From Metridium senile (lineage: Eukaryota > Cnidaria > Anthozoa > Actiniaria > Metridiidae): DNA of 64,000 bases. This document shows, in pieces, positions 48,590 to 60,199 of the stretch (positions are counted from its first letter, which is position 1; every line of letters starts with the position of its first letter). The stretch is taken from contig OX459096.1 in assembly GCA_949775045.1 (NCBI GenBank), positions 40,148,158 to 40,212,157 on the forward strand, given 5' to 3'. The notes under the pieces were generated by a model. It had not been told where the DNA came from and did not search any database. It worked only from the letters and a program-made list of their open reading frames with translations. A program made the translations under genes and the position numbers.

Positions 48590-49245
48590 TGGATACCCAG
48601 TTGCAGTCTATATTGCTTAAGGCAGTCAGCAATTTGATTATTTTGCTCTGTAGTAATTGTTCTGACTGGTTTAGGTGACTGAGGGGTATTATTCTCAATT
48701 TGCAATCTGATGTACAGTCAGAGCCTTCACAAGTTTCTATATTACAGTTGCTGCAACATAAATGTGTCAGCCCACTAAAGCCTACTTTAGATCCAAGGTA
48801 GTTCAGGAGTGACATTTGACATTTGTCTGTTGACAAACAAAAGTCATGCATTTCTTGGGTCATACCACAAACATTACTTGCAATGTCAGACTTATTATAG
48901 TACAATGATGCAGTAGCAGGTTTCCCATCCCTTCCTGCTCTCCCAATCTCCTGATAATATGCCTCTAGTGTCCTTGGGACACTAACATGAATTATGTGTC
49001 TTACATCTGGTATGTTTACTCGAGTCCAATGGCAACTGTGGCAAAAACCACCCAAATGTTTCTTTCTTTTTTTTTTTTGTCCCCACTTTAATAATTGGCA
49101 TACAATTTTTTTTTTTATACATTCAGTTTGTGGTGCATGATATATATGGTGCAAAAATGCAGTTTTCTAGTTTCAAGCTTCCTTCTGGAAAGTAGCTCTT
49201 CTCTCCCAGAACTTCAAGAAAATACTTAAATGCAAAACCACACCA
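48590..49245 (-). pseudogene. RecQ-like helicase C-terminal fragment
   Basis: Reading right to left: CGFAFKYFLEVLGEKSYFPEG (49.24-49.18 kb), FAPYISCTT, then after frameshifts VRHIIHVSVPRTLEAYYQE, IGRAGRDGKPATASLYYNKSD and LCCSNCNIETCEG. The QEIGRAGRDG block is RecQ helicase motif VI, and the Cys cluster is the RecQ zinc-binding region. Poly-T expansions (49066-49078, 49107-49119) break the frame. Its relation to 47.0-47.4 kb is unclear, because the N-terminal piece lies downstream on this strand. Confidence 0.75.
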
Positions 49246-49583
49246 CTTAAAAGGCAAATAAATAATTGTAAGTTCATACTCGGTCAGTTGTATTTTGAGA
49301 TTTTATGCAATGCAGTTATATTAGTATGCACAATTTTCTATTTTACATTTGTCAAAATCAAAAAAGTTTTTAATTCCCTATAAACGTTAGTTTATTTGTG
49401 CAACTCAATTTCACATCTTAATCTGATATTTCGGTTACATATTTTCCCTTTGTATCAAGTTATATAAAGTCTGTCATAAAATATTTTTTTATTTTATTGA
49501 TTTTTTAATTCATTTATTATTTCCTATTTACAATTTGGTATGTACTACCCATTAGAAGTAGTACATTATATGTATTATATATA

Positions 49584-49850
49584 CAGCCGATCTCGAAAAG
49601 GTTGTCCACCTGAAAAGACATATATACTAAAATAAATATCACGTGACTCATTATAAGTTCACTTTCTGCGTGTGTAGAAAGTCAGTTGTGTTTGAAAGTA
49701 ATATGGCCGTGAATTCAAACAAGCAGTATCTTCCCACGCTAGAAATACCTGACTTTCTACACGCGCGGAAAGTGATTATAAAATGAGTCACGTGATATTT
49801 ATTTTAGTATATATGTCTTTTCAGGTGGACAACCTTTTCGAGATCGGCTG
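49584..49850. mobile_element. 267-bp MITE with TA TSD
   Basis: CAGCCGATCTCGAAAAGGTT is repeated inverted and flanked by TA (within a TATATA run). The long arms include ACATATATACTAAAATAAAT and CACGTGA. Tc1/mariner-type by flanks. Confidence 0.7.
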
Positions 49851-49854
49851 TATA

Positions 49855-50300
49855 TATGTCAACAATTATATTTTTTATATTACTTACTATTATACAAATA
49901 AACAAGAAAAAAATATTATCACGTACGTAACTAGATACTAAAACAAAAATAAAAAAATTAATATTAATATTATTTTTGCCTTTTCTTAAAATTTCTTAAT
50001 TCACAATTCTTCATTAACTTAATTCATTAATTTAATTCGTCTTAAAACGCTAACGTTTTTCTGACATGTATAAATATGTAGCTTTGTTTGGATAAACAAT
50101 TGATTTAACAAACGTAAAATAGGAAATTAACTCACAGAACGTAATATTACCCGTACAGATTTTCTGAATTCAGACAATTACACCTCAAAATTCACTTTTA
50201 TTCACATTTAAGTTTATACAGTTGTACATTATAACATAGTTAATAACATCTATTAACTATATATGATTATAATTAATCGTAAGTATCAAAGTTGCTTCGT
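49855..50300. other. Very AT-rich non-coding stretch
   Basis: No gene recognised. Confidence 0.4.
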
Positions 50301-50308
50301 CCGACTAG

Positions 50309-52050
50309 CAGTCCGGATCAGTCACCAAATTTGGCTACCGTGGTTTGTTGTGGTATTTGAGAAACCAAAACAGTAGAACAGCCAATCAGAGCACGTTTTT
50401 AGTTTATGACGTCACACCTAAATGAACGCTAACCGGCCCACAACTAAAATCTAAATGGCGCCCGAAATTGTTTACGACTGAGAAGAAGTTTGATCATATT
50501 ATTCCATAACTGAAGTATTCTTACGTCAGATCTTCAAATTTCCATTTGTATCTCACTTTGTCTTTGCATGCAACGACATCGCAAACCTGAATTCGATAGA
50601 TTGATCTAGATATTTCAGAACGCGATGTATATATCGAGTGAAAGTTTAGTAAGGTTATATGCGTTTATAATATTAAGACATTTTGACATTCTGCTCTTGA
50701 AATGGAAACCCACATGAACTGTTTGTATGAAATACGGTTCCGAGTATCTTCTGTTTACGCCGCTTTAGTCTATATTTCCTTTGTACAAGAAAACAGTTTA
50801 AACTACAAGAAATAGAATGTTTGGGACTGCCTGAAGGTAACCATTTAAAACAAATAAATAATAAATAAATTGTCGTTCTTAGAGATTGTTTTATATTGTA
50901 TTGTTTTATTCAAGTAACTGATATTGTTTTCTGATTCTCTGTGTAAAAATTAAGACATTTGTAATCAACACATTTGTTATCACTGTCAGAGTCTGTCAAG
51001 CTAGTATCTAATGGTACTTTGACCTTCCTTTATTTTAGCACAAGGGCAATCAGAGTCACGTTATGCTTTCCCCATACAACAGGGACTTTATATGAAGTAA
51101 AACTCTTGCCATTTCCTTTCGCCTTACGTGATCTCTGTGCTATTTTTCGGCATTTGTGACATAGAAACGGCGGGTGTACATCAGGGAGACATAAATTCAG
51201 TTTAGATTACAGATGTCATCACATTCAGTCTTCAAAACAGAAGCTTAGACTTTTCTGGAATCGTCACGTACGTTTGATCTACATATTCGACAACGGTCTT
51301 CAAGATATTCATAATGTGAGCTTTGACTTTCTGAAAGAGAGCAAGCAGAAACATATTGGTTAAATTAAAACTTAATTAACAGACAAAATATACACATGCC
51401 TGCATTCAAGTGTCAAATCTCTATAGCAGAAGTTATACTCCATAGTTCTTCATAGTGATATATATGCATGTAGCTATTCACGAAATGAACAGCTTCACAC
51501 TAGCTGCGAAGCCAATTGACAAATAAAACACAGCCTTTAGCGACCGATAGAGCGAACTCTTAAACGTAAACATGTAAGGTGCAGTACGCGTATATTACTT
51601 AGGCAAATTGTATACCCGGAGACAAAATCAAAGCGGCCCACCGTTCTATAGACCGGCCCATGTTGAGACTTCGCACAATGGAAGATGAATATCTTCTGAA
51701 TTTCTCTATATTTTTTTCGTAGAACCAAAAAAATCATATGGAGAGAACGTAGACAATGTATTTAGGAAACTGGGGTTTGAAATGTTGCTTTGAAGTACCA
51801 ATGTTGTTAGTAAATCTACTCACCGTTTGCCATCACTTTGCTTCATCACTCCGGTAACCAGCTGAAACTGTACTCTGAATAATACTCTTCAACATGGTAT
51901 ATGTTAATCTCGCAAAGATATTGATGAAATATCCTCAAAACCCCCAAAACAGATTGTTACGGCGGGTGAAATGAGCCACCGGAATAATGACGTCATAATC
52001 CTTTTAGACAACAAACCACGGTAGCCAAATTTGGTGACTGATCCGGACTG
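50309..52050. mobile_element. 1.74-kb TIR element
   Basis: CAGTCCGGATCAGTCACC at the left and its inverse at the right, with ACTAG on both sides (50304-50308 and 52051-52055). Much of the interior matches the inverse of 39.19-40.45 kb. No transposase frame seen. Confidence 0.6.
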
Positions 52051-52269
52051 ACTAGAATAACAAGGAAAACTAACCTTTCAAAAGTCAGATAACACTTTGT
52101 AATTCTCGATTAACAACCAAAATATATATTTTTGAGGTGTAGGAAGTCAAACCTAAATTGTTCTACTTAAAATATATCTCGAATGTTTAGCTTGTCACTG
52201 GCGTCAAGCTGCGGTCAGGCTGCCATTTTGTTTCTTGAGACCACGTGACCAAAATCTCCAAAAATCTTG

Positions 52270-52370
52270 GAGATTTCATCACGTGATAATCCAGCCTACA
52301 CCAGGGTCTTCTCCCCGACGACCGCCATCTTGAATTGGAGTCGGCCGAGAAGACCCTGGAGACGAGGTTG
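52270..52370. repeat. MITE CCAGGGTCTTCTC, copy 2 (inverted)
   Basis: Inverse of 47592-47700, including the TATCACGTGAT flank. Confidence 0.6.
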
Positions 52371-52904
52371 TCCTTTTCCCTCTTCTCTCTCCCCCAGTCC
52401 CTCCCCACTCCCTCCCCGCTCCCTCCCCAAGGGCCTGATACTCAGGTTAGTGTAAATATAGCATAAGAAAATGTTCGTACTCGATCGGCTTAGAACTAGC
52501 TCGTTTACATGTTGACATTGTTATTCACATGTTATTCTTTCGTCAGGTATTTGCTTAAGTTAGAATATGGCTATATCGTTTAATAATAACATTTTCAGTA
52601 TATTATTCAATAAAGACTCTTAATAAACAATTCTAAACTTATATATAGCCCTCACTTGGTTGCTTATTTTTGTCTTACTTATTTAATGAATATTGACAAT
52701 AGTTTATCATATATCATAATAATTTTGTTGTCGTGATTTTTTTTATTCCTTATTGCTTTTTACTTGGGTTTATTTGCGGGCCGGTTCTGGGTTCATTTGC
52801 GGGCCTGGGATCATTTGCGGGACGGTTCTGGGTTCATTTGCGGGCCTGGGATCATTTGATTCACAGACGGACTTTCGAGAGAAAAATTCCGGCTGTAACA
52901 CAGG

Positions 52905-53600
52905 CTAGTGCTGGAAAGACTTAGCAAAGAAAAGTGCTGCGTTTTAATAAAAGAGGCAGATCACTTTGGAATCAAGGCTCAATCGATAGCAGAAAGAGAA
53001 AAGCGAGGAAGGACTTGCAGCGGTTCTGCTTCAATTTGGTTCAGCCCTGGGAATTTTGAGCGATAACTTTCTAAAGCTTTCGCCGTTCCTTGAAAGCCGT
53101 GATTATGGACGAATCACACACTATAGAAACAAACTCAATGAACTATAGCTATTCTTTGTACTTAAATACTATCAGAATCAGTGTTATCTACAATTTGCGT
53201 TTGGATTCTATCTTTATTAGACTTTCTATCTTTAACGGCTATAAGCAATGATTGTGGACAAATCACACACAATGAACTATAGAATACAATGAAATATAGA
53301 AACAAACTCAATGAACTATCTGTTTATTAACTATTCTTTGTAAATACTATTCTATTTGTTTCAGCCGAGGGAGTTTTGAAAGTTATCGCTCAAAATTCCC
53401 AGGGCTGAACCAAATTGAAGCAGAACCGCTGCAAGTCCTTCCTCGCTTTTCTCTTTCTGCTATCGATTGAGCCTTGATTCCAAAGTGATCTGCCTCTTTT
53501 ATTAAAACGCAACACTTTTCTTTGCTAAGTCTTTCCAGCACTAGCCTGCGAAAGCTTTCGCCGTTCCTTGCCTTGATTATGGACGAATCACACACTATAG
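52905..53600. repeat. Nested inverted and direct repeats in the right arm
   Basis: The block 52912-53066 (AAGTGCTGCGTTTTAATAAA to CCCTGGGAATTTTGAGCGAT) is inverted at 53383-53540. The block AAAGCTTTCGCCGTTCCTTG...ATGGACGAATCACACAC is directly repeated at 53080 and 53552. Confidence 0.65.
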
Positions 53601-54214
53601 AAACAAACTCAATGAACTATCTGTTTATTATTTAGCTATTCTTTGTATTAAATACTATCAACTGTTTATTAAAGATGAGAATGTTATCTACAATTTTCGT
53701 TTGGATTCAAGATTTTCTATTTTTAACGGCTATAAATAAGAGTATCCGATATCTGTTTGCTTTTTAAAACTGTTGATAGACGAGTGCCGAGCAAACAGCG
53801 GCGCCCAGCTGTGAAAGGTTATAGGGGCGTTTTTCAGAATCCCGGGGTTTGTTTGCAAGCGTTTCCTCCGCTCTTCTCCCCTCCCCCTCCCCCACCCTCG
53901 TTTTTTTGTACTCGTTTTAGGTTTCGCGCGGCCATATCCGTAACACAGCTAGCCCAAAACAACCAAAAAGCAACTTTCTCCCGTTCTCCCCAAAAGAAAC
54001 GCTTGCTACGCAGGCTACCACTCTAGTGATTTTCATAGTAACTTGCTACAAAAACTGCAATCTATGTTTTACGCTTTTCAAAAAAATTAGGAATTTAAAA
54101 AACCCTGGTTAAATTTTATGAAAATTAAGATAAATCTATATACAAAGATTCTTATCACAGTTGTGAGTTTTGCTGCATGTTCCTTTTCCAGGCTTGTTAT
54201 TCTGCATAACATGG

Positions 54215-56154
54215 TTATGCAATAAGAGGTCTTTGCTCTTGTCTTCTTTCTTCTTCTTGATCTTCAGGATTGAACACTACTGGAACTGGGAAATTCAGTC
54301 GTGGACGAGGTCTTTTCTTTATAGCAATAACAATAATTACTACCAATACAACTACACCAGAAATAGTCCCTCCAATTATCCACCAATTTTTTTTGTTTTC
54401 TGAAAGGTACAATAATTTAATGATATTATAATATGAATAATTATATATAAGCAGCCAATCTTTATGGGATGTACAATGGTAGATATTGTAAATAGATATA
54501 TAGTTGTAAAGCGCCTTGGACAAGCTGGATATGAGCGCTATATAAATAAATTAACCTTATAATTACAATGGTATGTACAATAGTCAAAGACTATAATACC
54601 TGGTGCAGGATCTTTTTGAGTACTTGCACAAACCCCTTCACAACAACAATTTGCAGTAAATGTTGCAGCCTGCAATGAAAGTAAAACAACATAACCAAAA
54701 ATATATCAGAGGGATTCAGGAAAAACTTGAGTTATCTGTTTTCCAAGCTATACATATATATTTGAGCATGGACATGCATTTGGCTGAGTCAAAGGTGAGC
54801 AATATTTGTAATATCTCGTACAGATTAAACACAAATATTGTATATATTAAATTTAGTTTTTTCACATTTTACTAACATTTTCAAGATGGCCTAAATCTGG
54901 TTGAGAAAAATTCAAGTTAAAATTTCCAGTTACAATACTAATTAGTACTACTTGTTTCACGGGTATAATATTTGTACTCTATTATCAAATTGGTTAAAGG
55001 TAAAGCAACTACACGTCAACAATAAACAATAGATTATATCACTATTATTTAATTGGAGTAACTATTTAAACATATGTCAAGTCATGTACATCATTTCAAA
55101 ACTTACAATATAAGTCCCATAATGATCATTTGATACGAAATACGTCAATGTCGTATTTTTACCACACACCAGCCTAACAGAGGCTCGTATATCATGTGAA
55201 ACATTTTTAGACCTATAGTGAAAGCAATTATAAAGAGAAAACTTTGTTTTTATAAATCCATTATGATTAAAGGTGGCCTGGCCAGCAGCCAAGTTCTAAA
55301 TTCATATAATTTTATTATATATCTTAACTCATTTCATCTCTTTTTGAAGAATATTAATATTGGGGGCAACTATAAGACAGTAGGTCACCAGACCAGGCAC
55401 CACTTCTTTTGCATGGTTGTTTTTAATTAATTAATTAATTTTTTTTTTTGTCAACCCTCTATACATTTTCCAAAACCCTAAAGTCTCGGTCTACCCTGCA
55501 AACAGAGATTTCTTTTTTCCTCGTCGTTCCAGGTAAGAGAGAAAGAAATCTCTGCTTGCAGGGTAGTCTCGGTCTCATTTAAAAAAAAAAGAATCTCAAA
55601 ATAATAATAATGATAACAATTTGCTTATAAAGCGCTAATTCAAGTCTGCATGTTCTAAGCACTGAAAAATAACATAAAAATACAAAATTATAATTTATAA
55701 GCTAATTTGAACAAGTATGTTTTGAGTTTTGATTTAAAAATTGATAAATTTGAAATGTCTGTAATAGATGTAGGTAAGGAGTTAAATAAGGGCCTTTATT
55801 GTTGCGTCTTGGATTTTACCATTTGCCACCCCTACTTCTCGTCCTTCAGCATAATTAAAAACATACCCCAAGACCAAGCATCAAGAATTGTAGGACAATA
55901 TTATTGCGAGACAATTATTTTACGAAAAAAAAATTGTTGAAGGAGACTGGGTGGAGTGGTATTAATATCTATATATGACATAGGCTCTATGTATATATAT
56001 GCATGGTTTATTCTTACTTGTGAGTGAATATTTGATACAGAATGATTCTTGAATTTATGTCCACACCAGAAGGTCTGAGCTCTTGTGATGTGTTTTCATG
56101 GGATCCAAATGATTGACACCGTTTCTCTGACCCATTAACATAGTATGCAGCAAA
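54215..56154 (-). CDS. MRH-like type I membrane protein, gene C (exons 3-6, 5' end missing)
   Basis: Exons are 56018-56154, 55107-55212, 54600-54669 and 54215-54399. All are open, with GT-AG junctions and the same phases as gene A. Exon 3 gives YYVNGS...INSRIILYQIFTHK, exon 4 DIRASVRLVCGKNTT then DHYGTYI, and exon 5 FTANCCCEGVC. Exon 6 is a helix (WIIGGTISGVVVLVVIIVIAI) with a tail ending EQRPLIA. The intron 2 sequence at 56890-56995 matches the gene A intron that ends about 50 bp before exon 2. In gene C this point is followed by an AT microsatellite and a Penelope-like element, so exons 1-2 are displaced or lost. The 17-kb transposon ends about 190 bp downstream of the stop. Confidence 0.65.
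54502..54552 (+). repeat. Retroelement 3'-tail remnant in gene C intron 5
   Basis: TTGTAAAGCGCCTTGG then GCGCTATATAAATAAA is the usual 3' end of many marine-invertebrate LINE/SINE copies. Confidence 0.45.
55492..55565. mobile_element. 74-bp micro-MITE with 9-bp TSD
   Basis: TACCCTGCAAACAGAGATTT pairs with its inverse (AGAAATCTCTGCTTGCAGGGTA region). It is flanked by GTCTCGGTC on both sides (55483-55491 and 55566-55574). The termini resemble those of the TAGCC group. Confidence 0.75.
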
Positions 56155-56989
56155 CTAAAAACACATTCAAATGTTATTACCAATGGTTAGGGACGGACCA
56201 TTTAATATTTGTTGGGGGAGGGGGGGGGGGGGGGTTTGAAAAAATATCGAGCAAGCTCTCCAACCTAAAAAAAAAATTGTGCAACATCAATATAGCAAAA
56301 AAATATATAGCTTGGTACAGCAAAAAAATATACGATGGAGAGATAGAAAACACACAAGTGTAGTTGTTTTACAGTTGTTTAAGTCTTGTAATTAGTCGGT
56401 TTATCTATTAAATAAAGACAAGGATGTAGACCTGGGCCAAAACTATATATTACTGTGGATTGAGAGCTTGATCATGATGACCTGTTTGTTTGAGTCTTGT
56501 TTGGTGTGTGTTTTTTTTTTACAAATATTACAGAAATGATTTCAAAATGTTGCAAACATAGATGTGTGATAAATAGAAATATATATAAAAATAAATAAAT
56601 AAAAAGGAATAAATGAAAATGTTTTTGAAATAAAATAACAAATTAATAAAAAATTATATAAACAAATAAATAAGTTAAATATATAAATAAACAAATCAAT
56701 GATTGAATTTCATGTCTCAAAAGATATGCAATTGACGTGACAGTGTGGCTCAATTTATAGCGAATGGGATTAAATTTTTCATTCTGTGCAAGAAGAAGTC
56801 CAATAAAAAGTCCAATCACTCCACACAACACTTGGTCACCAGGCTGCATTGGGGAAGGGGGTTGATTTACAAAAACAAATTAAAATTACTGGCCCATAGC
56901 TAACACATACTATAGCCCTCATGTCAATGCAGGTCTCAAAAAATAATAGACTTTGTAAAGTGCATTTTATAATAATTATTTCACATGGA

Positions 56990-56994
56990 AAGTA

Positions 56995-57026
<32 letters not shown>
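56990..57026. repeat. TA dinucleotide microsatellite
   Basis: A run of about 16 TA units between gene C intron 2 sequence and the Penelope-like element. Confidence 0.85.
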
Positions 57027-57030
<4 letters not shown>

Positions 57031-57063
57031 AGGGTAGGAGTAAATTAACACAACTACAAATTC

Positions 57064-57112
57064 ATCTCGACAAGCCTGTTTCGTGAGATGTGAGTCTCAC
57101 TCGTCAGGAGAT
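57064..57112 (-). ncRNA. Type I hammerhead ribozyme of the Penelope-like element
   Basis: On the minus strand, core CTGACGA is followed by stem II (GTGAGA, loop CTCACA, TCTCAC) and then GAA. A 3-bp stem III (ACA/TGT, GGCT loop) ends at the cleavage triplet GTC. Stem I pairs ATCTC with GAGAT. All core nucleotides are present. Hammerheads are known in Penelope-like terminal repeats; self-cleavage here is predicted, not shown. Confidence 0.8.
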
Positions 57113-57202
57113 TTTAATGAGAGAAATATTCATAATCATCACTTATAAGTATTGTTGTTTACAAATTAGTATTCATGATCAGGCGGGAAATTTGAATGGG
57201 TG

Positions 57203-59101
57203 TTAGCTGTTGCGTAATAGTGTTTTGTTCCTATGTCGGCACGAAGACACTAGTTCGTTGCGCTTGTTGAGTGTAGAAAGTTCAGGTCGGCGGATAATAA
57301 AAAAATTTTCCTTTAGGCAAAGATTGCATCTCTTGCTTGCGCTGTTGTACGCTCTGGTGGTGGATAACACGCGCCATGAGATGGAATGTTCGATGTTGTT
57401 GTCCTTTAATGTCCAAATGTGTTTACTTAGTTCGGTGGAGTTTCTGTAGCGTGAATGACGGAATGAAGCGGTGTGGTTTCTGTAGCGTGTTTTAAAGTCG
57501 TTTTCTGTTAGTCCTACGTATGTTTGTGAGATTGGATTGTCCTTTTGTGTAACTGTTGCTTGGTATATGACTGATGATTGAAGGCAGTTTTCGTTGAGTG
57601 GGCACGCGTCTTTTAGTCGGCAGTTGCATGTCTTGTTGTCTTTTGGGTCGATAGTGTGGTTACGCTCGGGTGGATTCAGTATTCTCTTGTTGTGATTGTC
57701 GATGATCTTTTTAGTATTGTTCATGCAGCTGTAACTGATCTTGATAGTATTTCGGTTGAAGATTTTTCTAAGCTTGTGGTCCTTCGGGAAGTGATTGTCG
57801 ATTAAAGCGAGGAATCTGTGACCAATGTTAGTGCTGACGTTTTTACTGAAGGGTGGATTGTACCAGAGGATGTCGTTTCGTTGTCTGTTCTTTCGTTTGG
57901 ATTGTGTTGGTGGTTCGTAACGTAGTGTGTATTGGTATCCACTGTCGTTTAAAGTTTGTTGGTATGGAGGCGCTGTTTGGTCGAAGGAGGTCTTGTCAGA
58001 TGAAAGGGATGAAAGTCGTTTGTTGATTCCGGCGGGTAAGTTCTTTGTGGTGGTAGGTGGATGGTTGCTCTCGCAGTGGACATATTGCAGTGTGGTGTTA
58101 GGCTTTGTGTAGGGTCGGTATGTGTTCTTGGTTAGGTCGAGTGTGACGTCTAGGAAGTTGATAATCTGTTTGTTGGCTTCAATGGTGATTCGAAGTCCGT
58201 TGTTTTTGAAGATGCGGCATATGTCTTTCTTGATGTTTTCTGTGTCTCTTGGAGTTGCGTTTATGATGGCTAGTCCGTCGTCTCTGTAGAGTCCTATGTT
58301 ACGGCCGAGTTTTTTCTGTAGTTGTGAAAGCAGGAAGCTCCCTACTAGGTCGCATGTTTCCGCTCCGTCATAACTACTCATAGCGACGTCGAAAGTTGTG
58401 TTGCCTTTTTTTTGCCATGGTTGCTGGTTATGCGTCAGGAGTGAGTTTTTAGCGTGCATAATGATTTCTTTTTCGTCGTTAGAGATGTCGTCGTAGGCTG
58501 AGGCGAAGATTGGTGCTTTGTTAAGGAGGTCTTGGCTGATAGAGGTAGAGGGGTAGAATTCTACAATGTCGAAGTATATGAAGCTGTGTGAATGTTTGTT
58601 TTCTATTGTGTTAAACCATTCGATTACAGATGCGGTATTTTTCCATTGGTTGATGTTAGTTGCTGCCTTGTTATTGTTAATGCGGTCGAGGATTACTTTG
58701 CTGATTTTACCTATTTCGGATTTGGTTGGGTTGATTAGTCGGCAGTTCGGTTTGTTTACAAAGTTCGGTTTATGGTCTTTAAGTGTAATAAACGCGTCTT
58801 TGTTTGCTGTAGTGTCCACTCTATCGTCGATGTTTAGTTTCGTTACGATGCTCTTGTTTACTGCATGGATGGATTGTGTAGTAGCGTGTTAAGCCTTTTT
58901 GTAGGATTTGGTAATGTTCTGTTCCAGTAGGTCGTTGTACGTTGATGGTTCCAGTTTGTAAAAGTTCGTTGTTTTGTCAGCGGCGATGAGAAGGTTGGGT
59001 TCGTTTTTGATTCGTGTGGTGTCTTGTTTTAGCTTGTTTGAATTTCGTTGATTGTATCAAAAGTAGCAGGTCGTCTTCGAATTCCTTTAGTTCGTCGATT
59101 G
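57203..59101 (-). pseudogene. Penelope-like RT with GIY-YIG domain
   Basis: The longest open part (57203-58887) carries AFITLKDHKPNF, CRLINPTKSEIGKISK, SFIYFDIVEFYPSIS-like motif A (Asp), CDLVGSFLL, GLYRDDGLAI (catalytic YRDD), FLDVTLDL, and a C-terminal GIY-YIG-type region (TYVGLTENDFKTRYRNH then ELSKHIW). Upstream, the same protein continues as NITKSYKKA, a TAA near 58886-58888 and LLIAADKTTNFY. A frameshift near 59030 follows, so the copy is inactive. The retroelement class is clear; the GIY motif itself is degenerate (TYVG). Confidence 0.85.
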
Positions 59102-59301
59102 NNNNNNNNNNNNNNNNNNNNNNNNNNNNNNNNNNNNNNNNNNNNNNNNNNNNNNNNNNNNNNNNNNNNNNNNNNNNNNNNNNNNNNNNNNNNNNNNNNN
59201 NNNNNNNNNNNNNNNNNNNNNNNNNNNNNNNNNNNNNNNNNNNNNNNNNNNNNNNNNNNNNNNNNNNNNNNNNNNNNNNNNNNNNNNNNNNNNNNNNNNN
59301 N
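59102..59301. other. Assembly gap (200 N)
   Basis: Exactly 200 undetermined bases, probably a placeholder size. The missing 5' part of the Penelope-like element, and possibly exons of gene C, could lie here. Confidence 0.98.
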
Positions 59302-60040
59302 TTTCAATTTCACGGGTATAGTTTGCAAACTTAAACCTATTAAAAGTTTACACTAAATTAAAATACAAACATAAGCCAGAAAAAAACTTATAGCTAATTG
59401 TTTGTGATTCAAAAACTCTAAGCTTTGAAAATATTTATTGCAGTCCTAGTTTCAGTGTAAAAGTTTGAGAATTTTACTCATCTTCGGCGTTTTTGATTGA
59501 AATGAAGCAAACACTTTACTAAAAAAAGATTTGTAATGTTTTAGCCTTTTCTTCAAAACTTAGTTTTAACTGAAATCGTTTAAAAGAAAAAAACATACCT
59601 AATCATGCATGATTTGTAGCCAACAGTCGGCTTTTGAGAGGATTTTGTTGTCGGTTTAACTTTCATGAAACAACATCTTCAGTTTGTTTTTTCCTTCGTC
59701 GTCGCATTGTAGCTGAATCCATTGCCAATCCATTCCGAATTTCAAGTGTAAAGTCCTTACTTCTTCATTGATAGCTTTAGTAGAGAACTCTGTTTAGATT
59801 TGTATATATGTGCTTCCTAACAGACTTGAATTGATCATCGAAAAACAAGTAATTTTATCACCACAAGGTTGATTGAAATGATGGTACGTTTCACTCATTC
59901 GTCGTTCAGCAGATTTCTTTTCGCTTTCTCATTGGCTAAGCGCACGCTGAGCTACAAAATGGCTTTTTAGTCGCGCGTAATAAAATTTACTTTTGTTAAA
60001 AAAAACTTCACATTACAATAAAAACCATGTCGGTATGGGA
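59302..60040. other. Non-coding stretch
   Basis: AT-rich; no gene recognised. Confidence 0.4.
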
Positions 60041-60048
60041 TTCAAGGA

Positions 60049-60196
60049 AAATTCATTTTTGGACTCGGGAATTCCACGTTGAATTTCACTCGAAAAATCA
60101 ATATCGCACTCATCGCTCCGCGGACTCCGCGATTCATGCGATATTGATTTCTCTCGTGAAATTCAACGTGGAATTCCCTCGTCCTCCAATGAATTT
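60049..60196. mobile_element. 148-bp hairpin MITE
   Basis: AAATTCATT, GGAATTCCACGTTGAATTTC and AATCAATATCGCA are repeated inverted around CTCCGCGGACTCCGCG. Confidence 0.6.
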
Positions 60197-60199
60197 ACC

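Larger units (their letters stand above)
37034..54017. mobile_element. 17-kb TIR transposon or composite with 9-bp TSD
   Basis: The left end TAGCCTGCGTAGCAAGCG (37034) and its inverse at 54017 belong to inverted repeats of about 190 bp that remain highly similar. The flanks carry CCACTCTAG on both sides (37025-37033 and 54018-54026). Further inverted matches inside include CGCAAATGAACCCAGG (37.86 and 52.8 kb), ATTATGACGTCAT (39.22 and 51.99 kb) and 40.34 with 50.38 kb. Contents are RecQ-like fragments, two DIRS copies and many MITEs. The TSD supports insertion as one unit. Whether it encodes its own transposase is not seen. Confidence 0.75.
57035..59101 (-). mobile_element. Penelope-like retroelement (5' part lost in assembly gap)
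   Basis: Reverse transcriptase plus GIY-YIG endonuclease on the minus strand, with a hammerhead ribozyme in the downstream terminal repeat. The upstream end runs into the N gap at 59102. Confidence 0.85.
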
